Assembly: GCA_028455995.1 (NCBI GenBank)
Contig: JABELC010000013.1
Location: 186,001-250,000 of the forward strand
DNA from: Scleromitrula shiraiana
Lineage: Eukaryota; Ascomycota; Leotiomycetes; Helotiales; Sclerotiniaceae
DNA length: 64,000 nt
Reading direction: 5' to 3'
Shown: piece by piece, positions 49,124 to 61,813 of the stretch
Layout: each line of letters begins with the position of its first letter
How positions within the stretch are numbered: the first letter of the stretch is position 1
The notes under the pieces: generated by a model
Databases searched by the model: none
Told to the model about the DNA's origin: nothing
What the model saw: only the letters and a program-made list of their open reading frames with translations
Position numbers and translations under genes: made by a program

Positions 49124-50045
49124 ATATGTTCATAACAATTTGAGGAGTACATGCTGGCTGAAGTGTATATGTTTAGCACGAAGAATGGAGTACAGGAAGG
49201 AGAGTTACTTACTGGCGTGCATTTTTCATGGGTTTGATGGGGTGTATTTTTGATTTTGCTTCTATTTCCCCTTCAGTGTATGAAAAGGTCCTGAGTGTTT
49301 AAGGGCCATTTATGTTGAGACTCTTGTAGATAAAATTGTTTGAAATAGTCAACTCCATCGATCATGCCTTTTTTAAGAGATATGGCCAACGTGAGAGTGT
49401 AATATTCATAAATATTTCTCCATGTTCCTCAAAACATTATTAGAAAACTGTGATTACCTCAAACTAAGGAGGAGGAAGTATGATGGAGATGAAGATATAA
49501 TTCAACCAGGAAGTTGCCTTTTGTCAAAGATAGGAAGCCGCAGGAGCTTGACAAAGACTATTGTTCATGCACGTTGCCGTTAGTCAATCTTACATTGTAA
49601 CTGCCCAGGAAGCCGAGACCATTATTCTTTTACCTAATGGTAATTGTACACGTTCAGGATAATCTTTTGAGACGACGGAATTGGGATAATTAATTGGTGG
49701 TGTAGACATGACTACAATATGTGCGAACGTTATGTGTATTCGAGGTATTCCTTAAGGAGAAGAAGTTCTTACCACCAATTGTTCTACGAGTATTCATTCT
49801 AGTATTCTATCTAGCATTCTAGCTTAATCTTATCGTAGCTCTAAAACGACCCCACACCCACTAAATTCTAATAAATCCCAGCGCGCGTTTTCTATGAGAG
49901 TTTGTTTAACGCGACAAATCTTCTCAATCAATACATACAATTTTACAGCACTATTCACCCTTAGGTAGGTACATACCTGATAGCATTTGAATTGGTATAT
50001 CTACCTATTTAAGTGCTATAACATATCTTATATCATACTTTCATT
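49124..50045. other. intergenic, no gene seen
   Basis: This is spacing between two genes in the same direction. I see no repeats or RNA genes. Confidence 0.6.
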
Positions 50046-50830
50046 ATGTATGGAGATATAGGGAATAAATTGGTAAGCTAGTGATCTAACACATATTCCC
50101 CCCCCCCCCAGCCTCAGAGTATAATATTCTAAATGCTTTATATACAGGTTCAACATGCCAAACGAACTCAAAAACTCGAACACCTTCCTCCATATCAGAC
50201 CGAAATGGTACGCGCTGTTACCAGGGAAGTAAGAGATTTGGATAGAGATGTTACCAACATCTTGAGCTCAGTTGGTGGCTCGTTTGACCCGGCTGCCGAC
50301 CAAGCAACATCATGCACGCTGCTTGTTAACCATCTGTGCATGCGAAGAAATAAACGTTGTCTTTTAGCATACCACCGCACACGTACGGACAAGCTCGAAG
50401 AGATGGTATGGAACGGTAACGATGTGTTGGATTTAGCTGCACAACAGCATCAGGTGCCCATCGAAGGACAGCAAGGGACCGCCGATCTAGGAAGTGGAGA
50501 GGGGAATACCAGCAGTTTAAGCCCAGAAGAGGAGGAATATGTGAGACAATACAGTGATTTACTCGCCGCATTCAAGGGACACTGGACCGACATTGATTTG
50601 ACTGGAAGCCTCGAACCTCCTCGAGACCTGTTCATCGACGTTCGGGTCTTGAAAGATGCTGGCGAAATTCAAACAGAATATGGGTAAGTGAAGCACACGA
50701 ATCACGATTAACATTGGCTGATTACAAATGATGCAGTGCCATCAATCTTACCAAAAACTCACAATTTTATGTTCGCCAAGGAGACGTTGAGCGTTTGATT
50801 GCACAAGGATATCTCCAGAAGTTGAGCTAA
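50046..50830 (+). CDS. psf1: GINS complex subunit Psf1
   Basis: Psf1 is one of four GINS subunits. GINS joins Cdc45 and Mcm2-7 in the replicative helicase and is essential for DNA replication. Exons are 50046-50072, 50148-50683 and 50737-50830, giving 218 residues, the normal length. The first exon encodes just nine residues, MYGDIGNKL, the conserved Psf1 start, which settles the start codon. It continues as VQHAKRTQKLEHLPPYQ and VRAVTREVRDLDRDV, with CMRRNKRCLLAYHRTR in the helical domain. The C-terminal B domain is LTKNSQFYVRQGDVERLI, ending LQKLS. An acidic/Ser linker (about residues 130-155) is longer than in yeast. The first intron (50073-50147) contains a run of 12 C at 50098-50109 followed by an unused AG. 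Confidence 0.95.
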
Positions 50831-52902
50831 AGGCAGAGCATCGAACGATTGATATAATATAGCTATTTTCGGGTCCATAGAAGTGATTGGTAGGGATAGG
50901 ATAAATCGCCTCGAAACGACAGGGTAGCGGACGACTTCCAACAGGCATTTACATGCGATGTTATTAGAAGTCTTTTTGGCCTAGCAACTCGCATTATCGC
51001 GACATTTTGTTACGCTCGCAAGAGCCAAACAAAGTGAAGATACTATCGCCGTTGATGCCAGACAATAATGAATTGGTAGAGTTTGATTTCCGTCTGAAGG
51101 TATATACCTCATAGAGGAGACAGAATAGCTTGATGGGATTCTTCCGCACTCGGCATCTATTACCATACAACGCGAGAGTTGGTGTCTTATGGCATAGTAT
51201 CAGGTGAGGTACAGGACAAAAATATCTGGTAACCTCTGCGCAACTTATCAGCCAGTCGAGGAAGCGGGGTAATTGGTGTGAGATGTTTCGCGAATTATGT
51301 GCTTTCAGGGACTTCTAATTGATTGGTCTAATCTGAATCAACACCTCGAGTTATTATGGGGAAATCCCATTGGACATGACAAGGCTTATACCAGAAATGT
51401 CTCGTCTCTTGAGGCATTATCGACTTGTGCGGGCCAGACCGGCATGTATTAATGACAGTTGCTAGGTTATATATACCTTACCTAATGTAATAGTACTAGA
51501 GTGGGATTCTACGCTGTGCTACCTTGTTGGCTGCATATATACAGTAGATATGTACAGAATAGGTACATGGGACGAGGCTATTCATAAATATGAAGACGAT
51601 TCCCGTATATTCATTTTTAATTGAACATTGATGTACTACAATAGGAGACATATTCTCATTGGGGTGATACATTTTATGCACCAGGTTGGTGCCAGTGATA
51701 TACAATATCGACTTTCCTACCTGCCATGAAAGTACTTTTAGGTAAGTATATAAATTCGAGTAACTTGGGGTTTCCCCGGTTTGTGTAACATAAAATACGA
51801 TGCTGCAAAGGAATGGCATTTCTACAAACGGCTTTACACCTTGGCAATGGGTTGTGGCGCTGGTGGAATTTTCATATCACATGTAACTTCAGATTCCAGA
51901 ACACAACATATAAAGTGATATTACCCTCTGACGATATCGGATTCATCCATTTACATACCAATACAACTTCGATATTATATCGCCTCATTGAATCGAACGT
52001 TTGATGTTACCCAATACTATTCGAAGTATTGGTGAGGATTTAATACCGAATTCTGCACCCATGCCTTAGTCGTAGTAAGCCTTATGCTTCCCCGCTATAA
52101 AGATGAATTTTCATAACGACAAGGTGCCCCAGTCAGTATGCCTGTGCGGCGGCTGCAACTACTTGGGCTGGCCGCCGCTGGGTAAAGGAAAGGATATTGC
52201 TCGGATGCCACCCTCCTGACAGACAAGGGATGGGAGTACGAAATGATTGCATTGCAGTTTTCCGCTGTCAAGGAAGAAGAGAAAAAGGTTCACGATTCAA
52301 AGCTCCGAGAACGTCAACGAGGTAACGAGGTGGTGTCAAATTATAAAACAATATTCAATTTTGCTTTGACATCAGTTCGTTGGATTGTTGGTCAGCTAGT
52401 GAATGTAAACGAATTCCTACTATCGAATACAATGACGTACTTTTTACTACTTCGCACGTTCTTCAATGTTCTTCAATAGCATTGACCTCTCTAAAATAAA
52501 ATATTCCTTTTTGAAAAATTCTTTATATTTTTTGATAATTATCCTTTTATTTGACAGGCTTCATATCGATTTTGGTACACATTAAGACATTTTGCCATCA
52601 GCCTCAAAGTTTATATTCGATTCAATTTGCAAAATATATTGATAACAATTGTCACAATCTTGTAAACTATCCCCAAATATCCACGCCTAAGAAAAATAGC
52701 TTCCGAGGTTGACCTAATGAGCTAATAGGAAGTAGTGACGGGGCTTATCTACACATTCTAATTTATTTCAATTGTCCAATATTCTCCCTGTATCTCTTTT
52801 CAGGTGCACTTCCTTATTCACCTTGCTTGTCGGGTCTGCAAGTCCAAAGCAGAAAGAATACGGGATATACGGGAAACGTACAATTTGCATTCGGCGGAGA
52901 GA
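50831..52902. other. 2-kb intergenic region, no gene seen
   Basis: Open frames at 51496-51819 (minus) and 52243-52479 (plus) are short and featureless. Upstream of the transporter start, the sequence from about 52800 is open in several frames but is probably leader. Confidence 0.55.
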
Positions 52903-55900
52903 ATGTCTTTCTCCTCACCATCTCGGCGTCGCGCCGATTCATTGTCGTCATATACAAGTCCGCGCCTCATACCCCGATCATCTGGTTCGCAGGATGGCAC
53001 TTCCAATTCGAATCATGATTCTATTCGAGGTCAATCCACTCAACAGACTTCGAGCTCACATCCTACCAGTACTTCTCATCAAAGAGAACCGACACGTTCA
53101 TTCGTTCATCTTTCTTATCGCGGTGAATTAGGTGAGTAAATTATATCAGACGAAATTGAATAGCTATCATATATTAATGCAATCTTTAGCTCCTTTAGAC
53201 AGCGCACAGTATGCCCGCAGTGTTAGGGAAGATACGGCCGAGCTTGCGTCATATGCTCTTCGAGATTCGTCACCGGAACCTCACTCTCCTACCCGTCCAC
53301 GAACAACGCAGATGCAACTTGAGTCTTATTTCAATGGCATGGAAGATGAATCCGCCTCGAATCGAGAAACTGAACACGCTCGGCACGATACCATAGAAGA
53401 AGTATTGGAGCCAGTGACTCCAACGGAGGATGACACATTGACCAGCATGTCACACGGGACATCTGGGATTGCCAATATGCTTAGGACCTCACCTCCAAGT
53501 ACATCACCCCCAAACGGCAATGGGGAATCCGACCATAGAAACAGGGCAAACGGATATACTGAAACCAATTCAAATGCCAATGGCCGTTTAATAATTACCT
53601 CAGAAGGCGTCAAGATGGATTCAACAGAACGTACACCATTACTACCCAAAAATCTGCCGCACCATACCGATTGGATCAATGGACAAGATCTAGAAAGCCA
53701 ACGTACGAAGAGGGCACCATCTTGGCCAAAGGTGCGGGACGTTTTTCGAACAACCAAAGAACGAAGCAATCTTGTTATTCAAATCGCCATCAACCCCAAA
53801 CGTTGGAACAAACAAGCAATATGGCAGAATTGTGCTGTTGCGCCCGCAAATTGTATACCTTCAGTAATTCTTGGGCTTTTACTTAATATTTTAGATGCGT
53901 TGTCATATGGAATGGTTCGTGTACCCCGTCTTGGTCAATTGTGTTGCACAGCTATGTACAATTCCTCAAATAGAAAATATAACACTAACTCCTGCTCTCA
54001 TAGATTTTGTTCCCCCTCGGACAACCCATATTCGAAAAACTTGGATCTGCTGGCATATCCATGTTTTACGTTAGTTGCATAATATCACAATTGGTGTATT
54101 CGGGAGGTGCTAGTGCTTTCAAAGGAGGATTGGGCTCTGAAATGATAGAGGTCGTGCCATTCTTCCATAAAATGGCGTTCACGATAATGGCAAGGGTTGG
54201 CGAAGAAAACCCCGAAGCCGTGATCGCTACTACCATCACGTCATATGCCATCAGTTCTATTCTTACTGGTGTTGTATTCTTTCTTATGGGTTGTGCCAGA
54301 TTCGGGTACATTGTTGGGTTCATTCCCCGGCATATTCTTATTGGATGTATTGGGGGTGTAGGATGGTTCTTGGTCGCGACAGGATTTGAGGTTACTGGTA
54401 TGTATTGTATCCAGAAATTTATTTTGCGTGTGGAACTTTACTAATTATGTCAGCACGCCTTGATGGGAATCTCAACTACGACTTAAGGACTCTCCATAAG
54501 ATGTTCGAGGCCGACACTGTAGCTTTATGGCTCATCCCTCTCCTTTTGGCAATCTTCATCTCCTGGTCACAAACTAGAATCACATCCAAATATTATTTGC
54601 CTGGAGCCATTATGTTAATCCCCGCGATATTCTATTTCTTTGTCGCATCTTTGGATGAGCTACATTTGTCCAACTTACGCCATACAGGCTGGATTTTTGA
54701 GGGTCCTGAGGCTGGCGAGCCATGGTGGTATTTCTACACGTTATATAGTAAGTTTTGCTTCTCATTTACTAACAATACCCAATCCATTCTGACCACAATA
54801 GACTTTAAACTTGTTCGTTGGGATGCTATTGTCGAAACTGTCCCTGCTATGTTTGCATTGACATTTTTTGGTGTCCTCCATGTTCCAATCAATGTACCTG
54901 CACTTGCAATAAACATCGGAGAAGATAACCTAAGCCTGGATCGAGAGCTGATTGCTCATGGTATCTCCAACGTGTTATCTGGATTCGCCGGCAGTGTTCA
55001 GAACTATCTAGTATACACCAATAGTGTAATATTTATGAGGACTGGTGGAACAACTCGTCTCGCAGGCATTATGCTTGCTATCGCTACTGTTGGTATAATG
55101 ATTGTAGGGCCTGTTCTAATTGGATTCATACCGGTCATGATGGTTGGAGTCCTGATTTTTGTTCTCGGATTTGAGCTTATGTATGAGGCTGTATGGGAAC
55201 CGAGGAAGAAACTCAAGGGTCTCGAATATCTTACAGTAAGTACTCTTCTATCGTTCCGATTCCCACATGCTAAAGATTTAAGGTTATTGCCATTGTTTTA
55301 ATTATGGGAATATACGATTTCGTTGTTGGTATCTTCCTTGGAATTGGCCTTGCGTTCATTTCGCTCGTAGTACAAAGTAAGTATATGCCATGACTAAGAA
55401 ATACATAAAGCAATTACTAACCATTTATAGCTTCTAGAGTACCAGCAGTACGGGCATCATATTCTGGAGAGGTAGCTGGATCTACAGTTCGTAGGAATGC
55501 TGTTCAGACCCGCTATCTGCGAGATGTAGGCCAACAAATTCATGTGACAAAGCTAGCTGGATATCTTTTCTTTGGCACTATTGTTAGTGTTGAAGAACGC
55601 ATCCGTGCCTTGATTGAGGATGAAGCATTCCACGAGAGGCCTATCCGTTTCTTGGTGTTTGACCTCTACCATGTGACAGGTATAGATTATTCTGCAGCAG
55701 AAGCATTTAATCGTCTAAACAGAGTCTTCAGCAAGAAAGGCGTTACTTTGTATTTGAGTAGTGTAGATACAGAGGGCCCACTGGGGGAGAGTTTACGAGC
55801 AGTTGGGTTAGGTCAAGATGGGAATGAGGCCAATCTATTTCCCGATTTGAACTCCGCACTAGAGAGTTGCGAAAACGAACTACTGAAAACATTCTATGCT

Positions 55901-56536
55901 AGGCAGGAGGCTCGCGCATCACGAAACATCTCGACTGGTAACCTTGAAGTTCCCTCCGGTCGAGGTCGCGGCAAATCGTTTTCACATTCAATAGATGCCC
56001 AATTCAGTTCACCACGACAGGGTCAGCTATTCCGGATGGCTACTAATGCTCTGGAAGCAACCATTCCAGACACAAAATACTCCAATTTCAAAGAACCTCT
56101 CCGACTCATCCTCCAAACCTTTCAAGGTCTCACCACCAAGAACGAAGATTTTTGGTTCCGCATCATCCCTTTCTTTACCCGCAAAGACTATCCCGCTGGC
56201 ACCTCTCTCTACCATCGTGGCGAATCAGCCAAAGGATTTTATCTCCTCGAACAGGGTATCCTTCGCGCAGACTATGAGCTCCCGCAAGGTCGATACTTTG
56301 AGAGTATTGTGGCAGGCACCACATGTGGAGAACTTCCATTTTTTTCGGAAACAGATCGAACGGCTACGGTACAGGCCGAGCGGGATAGCATCACTTGGCT
56401 TATGGATAAAGAGAGTTGGCAATTGTTACAGGAGAAAGAACCAGATGTTGCGAATGAGTTGCTTAGGATTTCATTGAAGTTGACGAGTGAGAGGATGAGT
56501 TCGATTACGAGCTATGTTTTGACAACCGCGGGATAA
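52903..56536 (+). CDS. SulP-family transporter with STAS and cNMP-binding domains
   Basis: This is a SLC26/SulP-type carrier fused to a STAS domain and a cyclic-nucleotide-binding-like domain, the layout of yeast YGR125W (Vsb1), linked there to vacuolar basic amino-acid storage. Exons are 52903-53131, 53190-53914, 54004-54397, 54454-54747, 54802-55235, 55283-55376 and 55431-56536; all junctions are in frame, giving 1,091 residues. The first 300 residues are disordered and Ser/Thr-rich. The membrane part has LLLNILDALSYGMILFPLG, GCIGGVGWFLVATGFEV and INVPALAINIGEDNL. STAS follows at about 750-870 (FLVFDLYHVTGIDYSAAEAF), and the cNMP fold at about 930-1045 (PAGTSLYHRGESAKGFYLLE, TTCGELPFFSETDRTATV). 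The ATG at 52903 (GAGAATGTC) is chosen; earlier frames lack family character. Substrate and nucleotide binding are untested. Confidence 0.9.
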
Positions 56537-57079
56537 AGTAACTGTATATTTAGTGGAGGAGTCAGGAGGCACTTGTGAAATATTTGTGTATAGGTATAAT
56601 ATTTAGTATAATTACTTCGTGACATCTTGGAATGTGTTTGGCATATCAACACTGGAGTTTGTTGGGTCTGGGCTTGGGGACGATTTGTTTGGGGTGCCCT
56701 CGAAGATGCATGGGGTATATAGCAATGTGCTCCCGATCTAGATTCTCCAATAGAATTGGCATTACAACTGGTGTTTTCCAGTAGTGTAAAATATATGCAA
56801 TTAATATTCTATAAACATTGTATCCACCTGTGATAATATTCCCTACATCCTAACTCCTCATACAAATGAAAAAGTATTTGTTTCCTGAACAATATCCCAA
56901 TATCCAAAATATACACCAATCTAATCCATTCTCAAATCAAAAGACATCTTTCATCGTAATATCCAAATAAATCATCTCACCATTTACTTCCTGCCACCCA
57001 GAACAATTCGTTCAAGTTCCCGTCAAAAAAACTCCATCTGCATCAGTCTCCAAAGCGTAAATGTCTAGCCATTTACTCA
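56537..57079. other. convergent intergenic region
   Basis: This is shared 3' flank of the transporter and the minus-strand 2EXR gene. I see nothing else. Confidence 0.65.
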
Positions 57080-58132
57080 TTACCACTCAGGCTCGTTATC
57101 CACCCTATCAATGAACTCAATCTCTACCCCATTCGCAGTGATGCCCTCCAGCATGGACTTGATCTTCTGCTTATGCTCATCGTCATAGAAATGTTCGAAG
57201 CTACAAAGTCCAGCCACAACAAACTTCTTCAGTTTGTTTTGGCGCCCGCGGAACGAGTTCTGGAGACGCTTGAGTCCTTCGAAAAGCGACTCATCGGCGT
57301 CGTGTACATGGCCTGCAGTGTAAAGTAGCCAATCTTCGTTTTCGGTCCAATCTGTACATTCCGAGTAGCCTCGCAAATCCAGATAGAGCGTTTCGAGGTG
57401 AGGTAGAGTGTCCCAATTGACTAATAATGGCCACCCCCAAGTCGAGCCATCTGCGAAAGAATCGTCATCTAATGGGTAACGATCGGAATCTGCTTTCCAT
57501 GACAATTTATAACCGAGTACGAGATGGCGCATCGCAAGTTGATATTTATCTGCCGAAGTACAAGGCCTGGACTGGGCGGTTTTGTAATCACTGGAGTCGA
57601 AGAGTGAAGGTCGCACCGCACTCATCATTGATGGTGACTCTTCGAAGTCGAGCAAGCATGGAGCATGGTAATTGGGACCAAATTTTATAGGGTGCCTATT
57701 GAACACGAAAAGATGGTGATGAAAATAAGCCCTGTAGAACTCGTCGCGCCATTCCTTGCATACCAAAGGCGCGTTAAGATCGTTGGATCCGCAATTTTCT
57801 AATGGATATAATTTATTATTATAATGGTGTACAAAACTGCAGGTCCAGTCCGCACATCCAATCCAGTCGTTGCAAAATGCGTTCTTGATACAACGATTCG
57901 TGGGAAGAGCTGAGCTCCACATGATTTGGAGTCGAAGCTCAGCTGGGAAGCGGTTGAATGACGCAAATATTTTTGGCAGAGTAGATAGCTTGGTGGTAGC
58001 TTCTGCTTTTTCATCACCAAGCATTGTGTTTGCGCCACACTCGCGACGGCGTTCATGTGCGAGCCCACTTTCAGCACAACGATGAACATCCGCTACATTA
58101 ACCCCGGTATCGTTTTCAGAATTGGAATCCAT
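57080..58132 (-). CDS. 2EXR-domain protein
   Basis: This is a single-exon minus-strand gene of 350 residues, starting at the ATG MDSNSENDTG. An upstream in-frame codon at 58246 would add 38 residues of hydrophobic leader-like sequence and is less likely. The core is the fungal 2EXR motif, FNRFPAELRLQIMWSSAL, an F-box-like start found in large, mostly uncharacterised families of filamentous fungi. A region rich in His, Tyr and Phe follows (APLVCKEWRDEFYRAYFHHH), then LPHLETLYLDLRGY, which resembles the leucine-rich part of such proteins. It ends EFIDRVDNEPEW. The function is unknown; a role as an F-box-like adaptor is only a family-level guess. Confidence 0.8.
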   Translation of the reverse strand: MDSNSENDTGVNVADVHRCAESGLAHERRRECGANTMLGDEKAEATTKLSTLPKIFASFNRFPAELRLQIMWSSALPTNRCIKNAFCNDWIGCADWTCSFVHHYNNKLYPLENCGSNDLNAPLVCKEWRDEFYRAYFHHHLFVFNRHPIKFGPNYHAPCLLDFEESPSMMSAVRPSLFDSSDYKTAQSRPCTSADKYQLAMRHLVLGYKLSWKADSDRYPLDDDSFADGSTWGWPLLVNWDTLPHLETLYLDLRGYSECTDWTENEDWLLYTAGHVHDADESLFEGLKRLQNSFRGRQNKLKKFVVAGLCSFEHFYDDEHKQKIKSMLEGITANGVEIEFIDRVDNEPEW

Positions 58133-59299
58133 GGTTGATTGAGAGGTTCGTAGAAGACCTGTGTAAAGTTCAAGTTTTTTGAGTCGTAGGAATCTTTCAA
58201 GGTGAAATATGTATAATATGGTATATGAATGAAATGAGCGAGTCAAAAAGTATTGAAGAAAAAAACGTTAGTCAGGAATACTATGACGGAAGGAATTGTA
58301 CATCTTTTATATTCCAGAATGACTGACTAGTCAATAGGAAGAATTGCTGAAGGAGCTACCAACCTTGGAACGTCATACTTGACTATATGGGTAGTGTGGT
58401 GACTAAAGACAACCAAAATCTAGAACCGATCACTCTAAACCCAAAAGACTTGAACTAATCTAGGGCTTTACAAGTCTAGGTTTTCAATGCTATCAGGCGA
58501 TGTTGCGTCTAAGCTTCATATAATTCTCGATGCTTATGACAAATCCCATACTTAATACTTGTTCATAGGATAGAACTACCTATCCTTTCAACAATCTAAC
58601 AATTATGAGAAAACCCTAAATGATTTAGCTGCTGCTAAGAAATCAGGAGGTACAACTCTCCAATGCTACTTTTCATACTTGATCTAGACTTTCCATGTCT
58701 ATGATGAAATGATATCTATGATGAAATGATATTTAACACTTATTAATAAGATAGAGCTAGTTGCGAATCATGATTCATGACATCCCAATATTCAATTTTA
58801 GAACGCGCAGATTTGCTGACTATGATAATGTCGATCATACTATTCTCAATCACGCCGTCGAAGTTGGGAGTTAGAAGTTGGGACCAGCTGGAGTTGTAAA
58901 ACCTTACATAAATAATTTCATAGATAGCTCTTGAACCGAATCCGATGGGCCCGATGGGGTAAGGACCTTGAAATGGAGCCGAGCTAGCTAATATGTACTA
59001 TTTCAAATAAAGGCTAGCTATAACCTTAAATCAAAGGCTCTAAAGGGTTGTCGCGAGAACTCACTTAATTTGATTTGATTACAATTTATCTGGCAGACGC
59101 GTTTTCGAATAAATACAACATCGACAGGAATTACGATATCTTTAGATTGTGCAATTAATACGGCAATGATCTCTACACATTGTTGCTTTTTGTGAAAAGT
59201 ATTGGAAAACTTTAGCGATCTCAAAACCTTCCCCGGCGCATTTTAGATTGTTTGAGCAATCAGTTTTAATGCTCAATTTGTCGACCGTATAGGATCAAA
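58133..59299. other. intergenic between divergent genes
   Basis: This should hold the promoters of the 2EXR gene and the SNF5/Sfh1 gene. Apart from a 17-bp tandem duplication I see nothing notable. Confidence 0.6.
58698..58731. repeat. 17-bp tandem duplication
   Basis: The unit TCTATGATGAAATGATA occurs twice in a row, without a mismatch. It is non-coding. Confidence 0.9.
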
Positions 59300-61146
59300 A
59301 TGACATCCGGCAATCCCCCTCAGTCATTCATTTCGAGTTATGCGCCTCGATTGCGTACCTATGCAAATTCTCTACTCACGCCAGTTATACAACCAGCAAC
59401 AGCCATCGCCGCGCCTCTCTCTCGAACTACGAAAAGAGGGACAACTGCAATAAATTATGCGGAGGATGGATATGATGATTATGATGATGATGAAGACGAT
59501 GGGAGACGGCGACCCACAGGTCTGAGGAGTTTACGAAGGGAGGATATTGCGCAGGCAAAGCAAGACCCGGCAGATAAAGTTGGGAAAGAAGCCACAGCGC
59601 CGGTAGAAGTTCAAGGCATTTGGAGAGACTGGATGGGCAAATTAAAACCATCGAAAACTGATATGCAGAATTACGCGCAGACTGCGCTTCCTCTGACCTT
59701 AATACCAATTCGAATTGACGTGGATATACCAGCCTTCATTCCACACGCACCTTTACCACTTCCATCTGGCGCTCATACTTTTCCGGCAATCGATACGTCT
59801 CTACCAGTATATAGATCTCAAGAAATGACGGTTCCATATAGGTTGAAAGATATATTTTTATGGAATTTACACGAAACATTGACAACTACAGATCAATTTG
59901 CGCAAACTATGGTGCAAGACCTCGATTTGCCAAACAGATCGCAGATGGCGAGTGAAATCAGTAAACAGATTCGTACGCAGCTCGAAGAATATGCAGGTGT
60001 AGCTCTTCATCCCTTGTTTCACTCACAGCAAAATACGACTGCGAGCGGTACTATCACCACTATAAAGCAAGGACCTTTGTCTCGAGACGCCTCAGCAACT
60101 CCAGTTGCCAGTGGAAATGCTACACCTATGCGAAACGGTATGAGCCACTCCAATGGATTTTCTACCCCTGCTCGAATACCGACTGCTCCATCGCAAGATG
60201 TCACTGCTACTGCAACTTCAATACCGCCAGAATCCGACGAGTACAATCCCGATGACATGTATCGTTGTATCATAAACTTGAACATCAATCTTTCAAATCA
60301 CCTTTACCAAGATAAATTCGAATGGTCACTACTACATCCCCCAGGAACAGCTGAGATGTTTGCAAAGCAGACGTGTGCGGATCTTGGTCTACCTGGAGAA
60401 TGGGTACCAGCTCTGACACACGCTATTTACGAAGCAGTTTTACGGCTTAAGAAAGAGGCATGTGAAAGTGGCGGATTGGTAGGCGGCTACGGGGGAGAAA
60501 TACCTAACGATGCAGCGAATGGTGCCGAGGCAGGATGGAGATACGATAATGAGCACTTAGCAGATGATTGGGAACCAAAGGTTGAAATTTTATCTAAAGA
60601 AGAGATCGAAAAACGAGAAGGAGATAGGGAAAGGCAGATTAGAAGGATGCGTCGTGAGACTGCACGATTTTCATCAACCACCGGGATGATGGGCGGTCTA
60701 CCACAACCTGGTGAGAGTAGAGGAGGTTACTTCGATGAACCACCGGCTGAAGAACGAATGGGTCGTGGCGAAAGGAGTAAAAAGAAGCGTCGATTTAGAA
60801 GTCTTAGCCCGTTGGGCAGATCTGGGACACCTGGTGGTAGAGGTACGCCTGATACTGGCGGCATTGCTGGATATGGTGGAGGTGGTAGTCTCACAGATTA
60901 TGAGCGAAATAATTGGAGGTGCTCGCATTGCAAAGTTTGGGGAACGTCGGTGTGGTGCGTTAGAGATGGACCATTTGGACCAAGAGTAAGTTTCCACTGT
61001 TTGTTAATCCCAGGCTTATTAGTGGCACTAACTTTCCTTAGACTCTTTGCAACAATTGTGGCTTCTTGTTTGAGCGAGACCGGAAGCTTCCACGATGGGC
61101 CAAAGATCTTCATAAATTAGATATGCGTCCGAGTGAATACCGATGA
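59300..61146 (+). CDS. SNF5/Sfh1 chromatin-remodelling subunit with GATA-like finger
   Basis: This is a core subunit of a SWI/SNF-type remodeller (SNF5/SMARCB1 family; in moulds this form is usually called Sfh1 of the RSC complex). Exons are 59300-60985 and 61042-61146, giving 596 residues. The N-terminus has an acidic Asp run, then IPIRIDVDIPAFI. SNF5 repeat 1 includes VPYRLKDIFLWNLHETLTT; repeat 2 includes INLNINLSNHLYQDKFEWSL and AEMFAKQTCADLGLPGEW. An Arg/Glu-rich helix follows (EKREGDRERQIRRMRRE). The C-terminus is a GATA-like zinc finger, C541-x2-C544...C565-x2-C568, created across the splice junction (FGPR then TLCNNCGFL) and ending RPSEYR. Without splicing the frame runs on into unrelated sequence. 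The nuclear role is inferred from family; assignment between Snf5 and Sfh1 is less certain than the family. Confidence 0.92.
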
Positions 61147-61813
61147 AAGACATTTCATCTATTCTTGCATGAGCGGACATGGGGGTTTTCCTGCAATTCA
61201 GTTGGCGGTTCTAGGGGAGATTTATACGGAGTCTGCAACGGGAGGGGTTTATACCGCATGGTGACGAATTTGGTCTTTATATCAATCATGAATGATTGTT
61301 TAGCATGGAAAGAATATGTTCGATTACAAATGATGAGGACATAAAAGATTCTCGATTGAAATTTTCTGTGTACAATAGGTGGGAGCGAGCTATTTAATGA
61401 AGTCGAATTAAGAACTCAGCACAAAGTAAGGGCTTTCAAGTGATTTATTATTTTGTACATGCATTATTTATCTTTAATCCTCTTTTTATACTCTGGATCC
61501 CTGCCCCATGAGGATTGGAGGTGTGAGATAACAATATTCATTCGAACGTGAGCTACTTGTCACTAATCTAGATTCCTGTACATTTAAATAATCCGTTTGC
61601 AATAGGTATATTAGAATGTAATAATCATTTGATAGCCCATTGCTTACTATCCAGATAGATGTGTAGAAAGCGTAAAAACTACAGTGCAGAAAACTCCAAC
61701 CATAATATGTTAAGATTCCATCTTTCTGAAACTAGAAAGAAAAACAATCCGATGCATCAACCACTCCTGCCGGTAGCCGTATACTCTTCCATGAAGTCCA
61801 AATGACCAGAAAG
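61147..61813. other. convergent intergenic region
   Basis: This holds 3' flanks of the SNF5/Sfh1 gene and the minus-strand Q-rich gene. No gene or repeat is seen. Confidence 0.65.
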
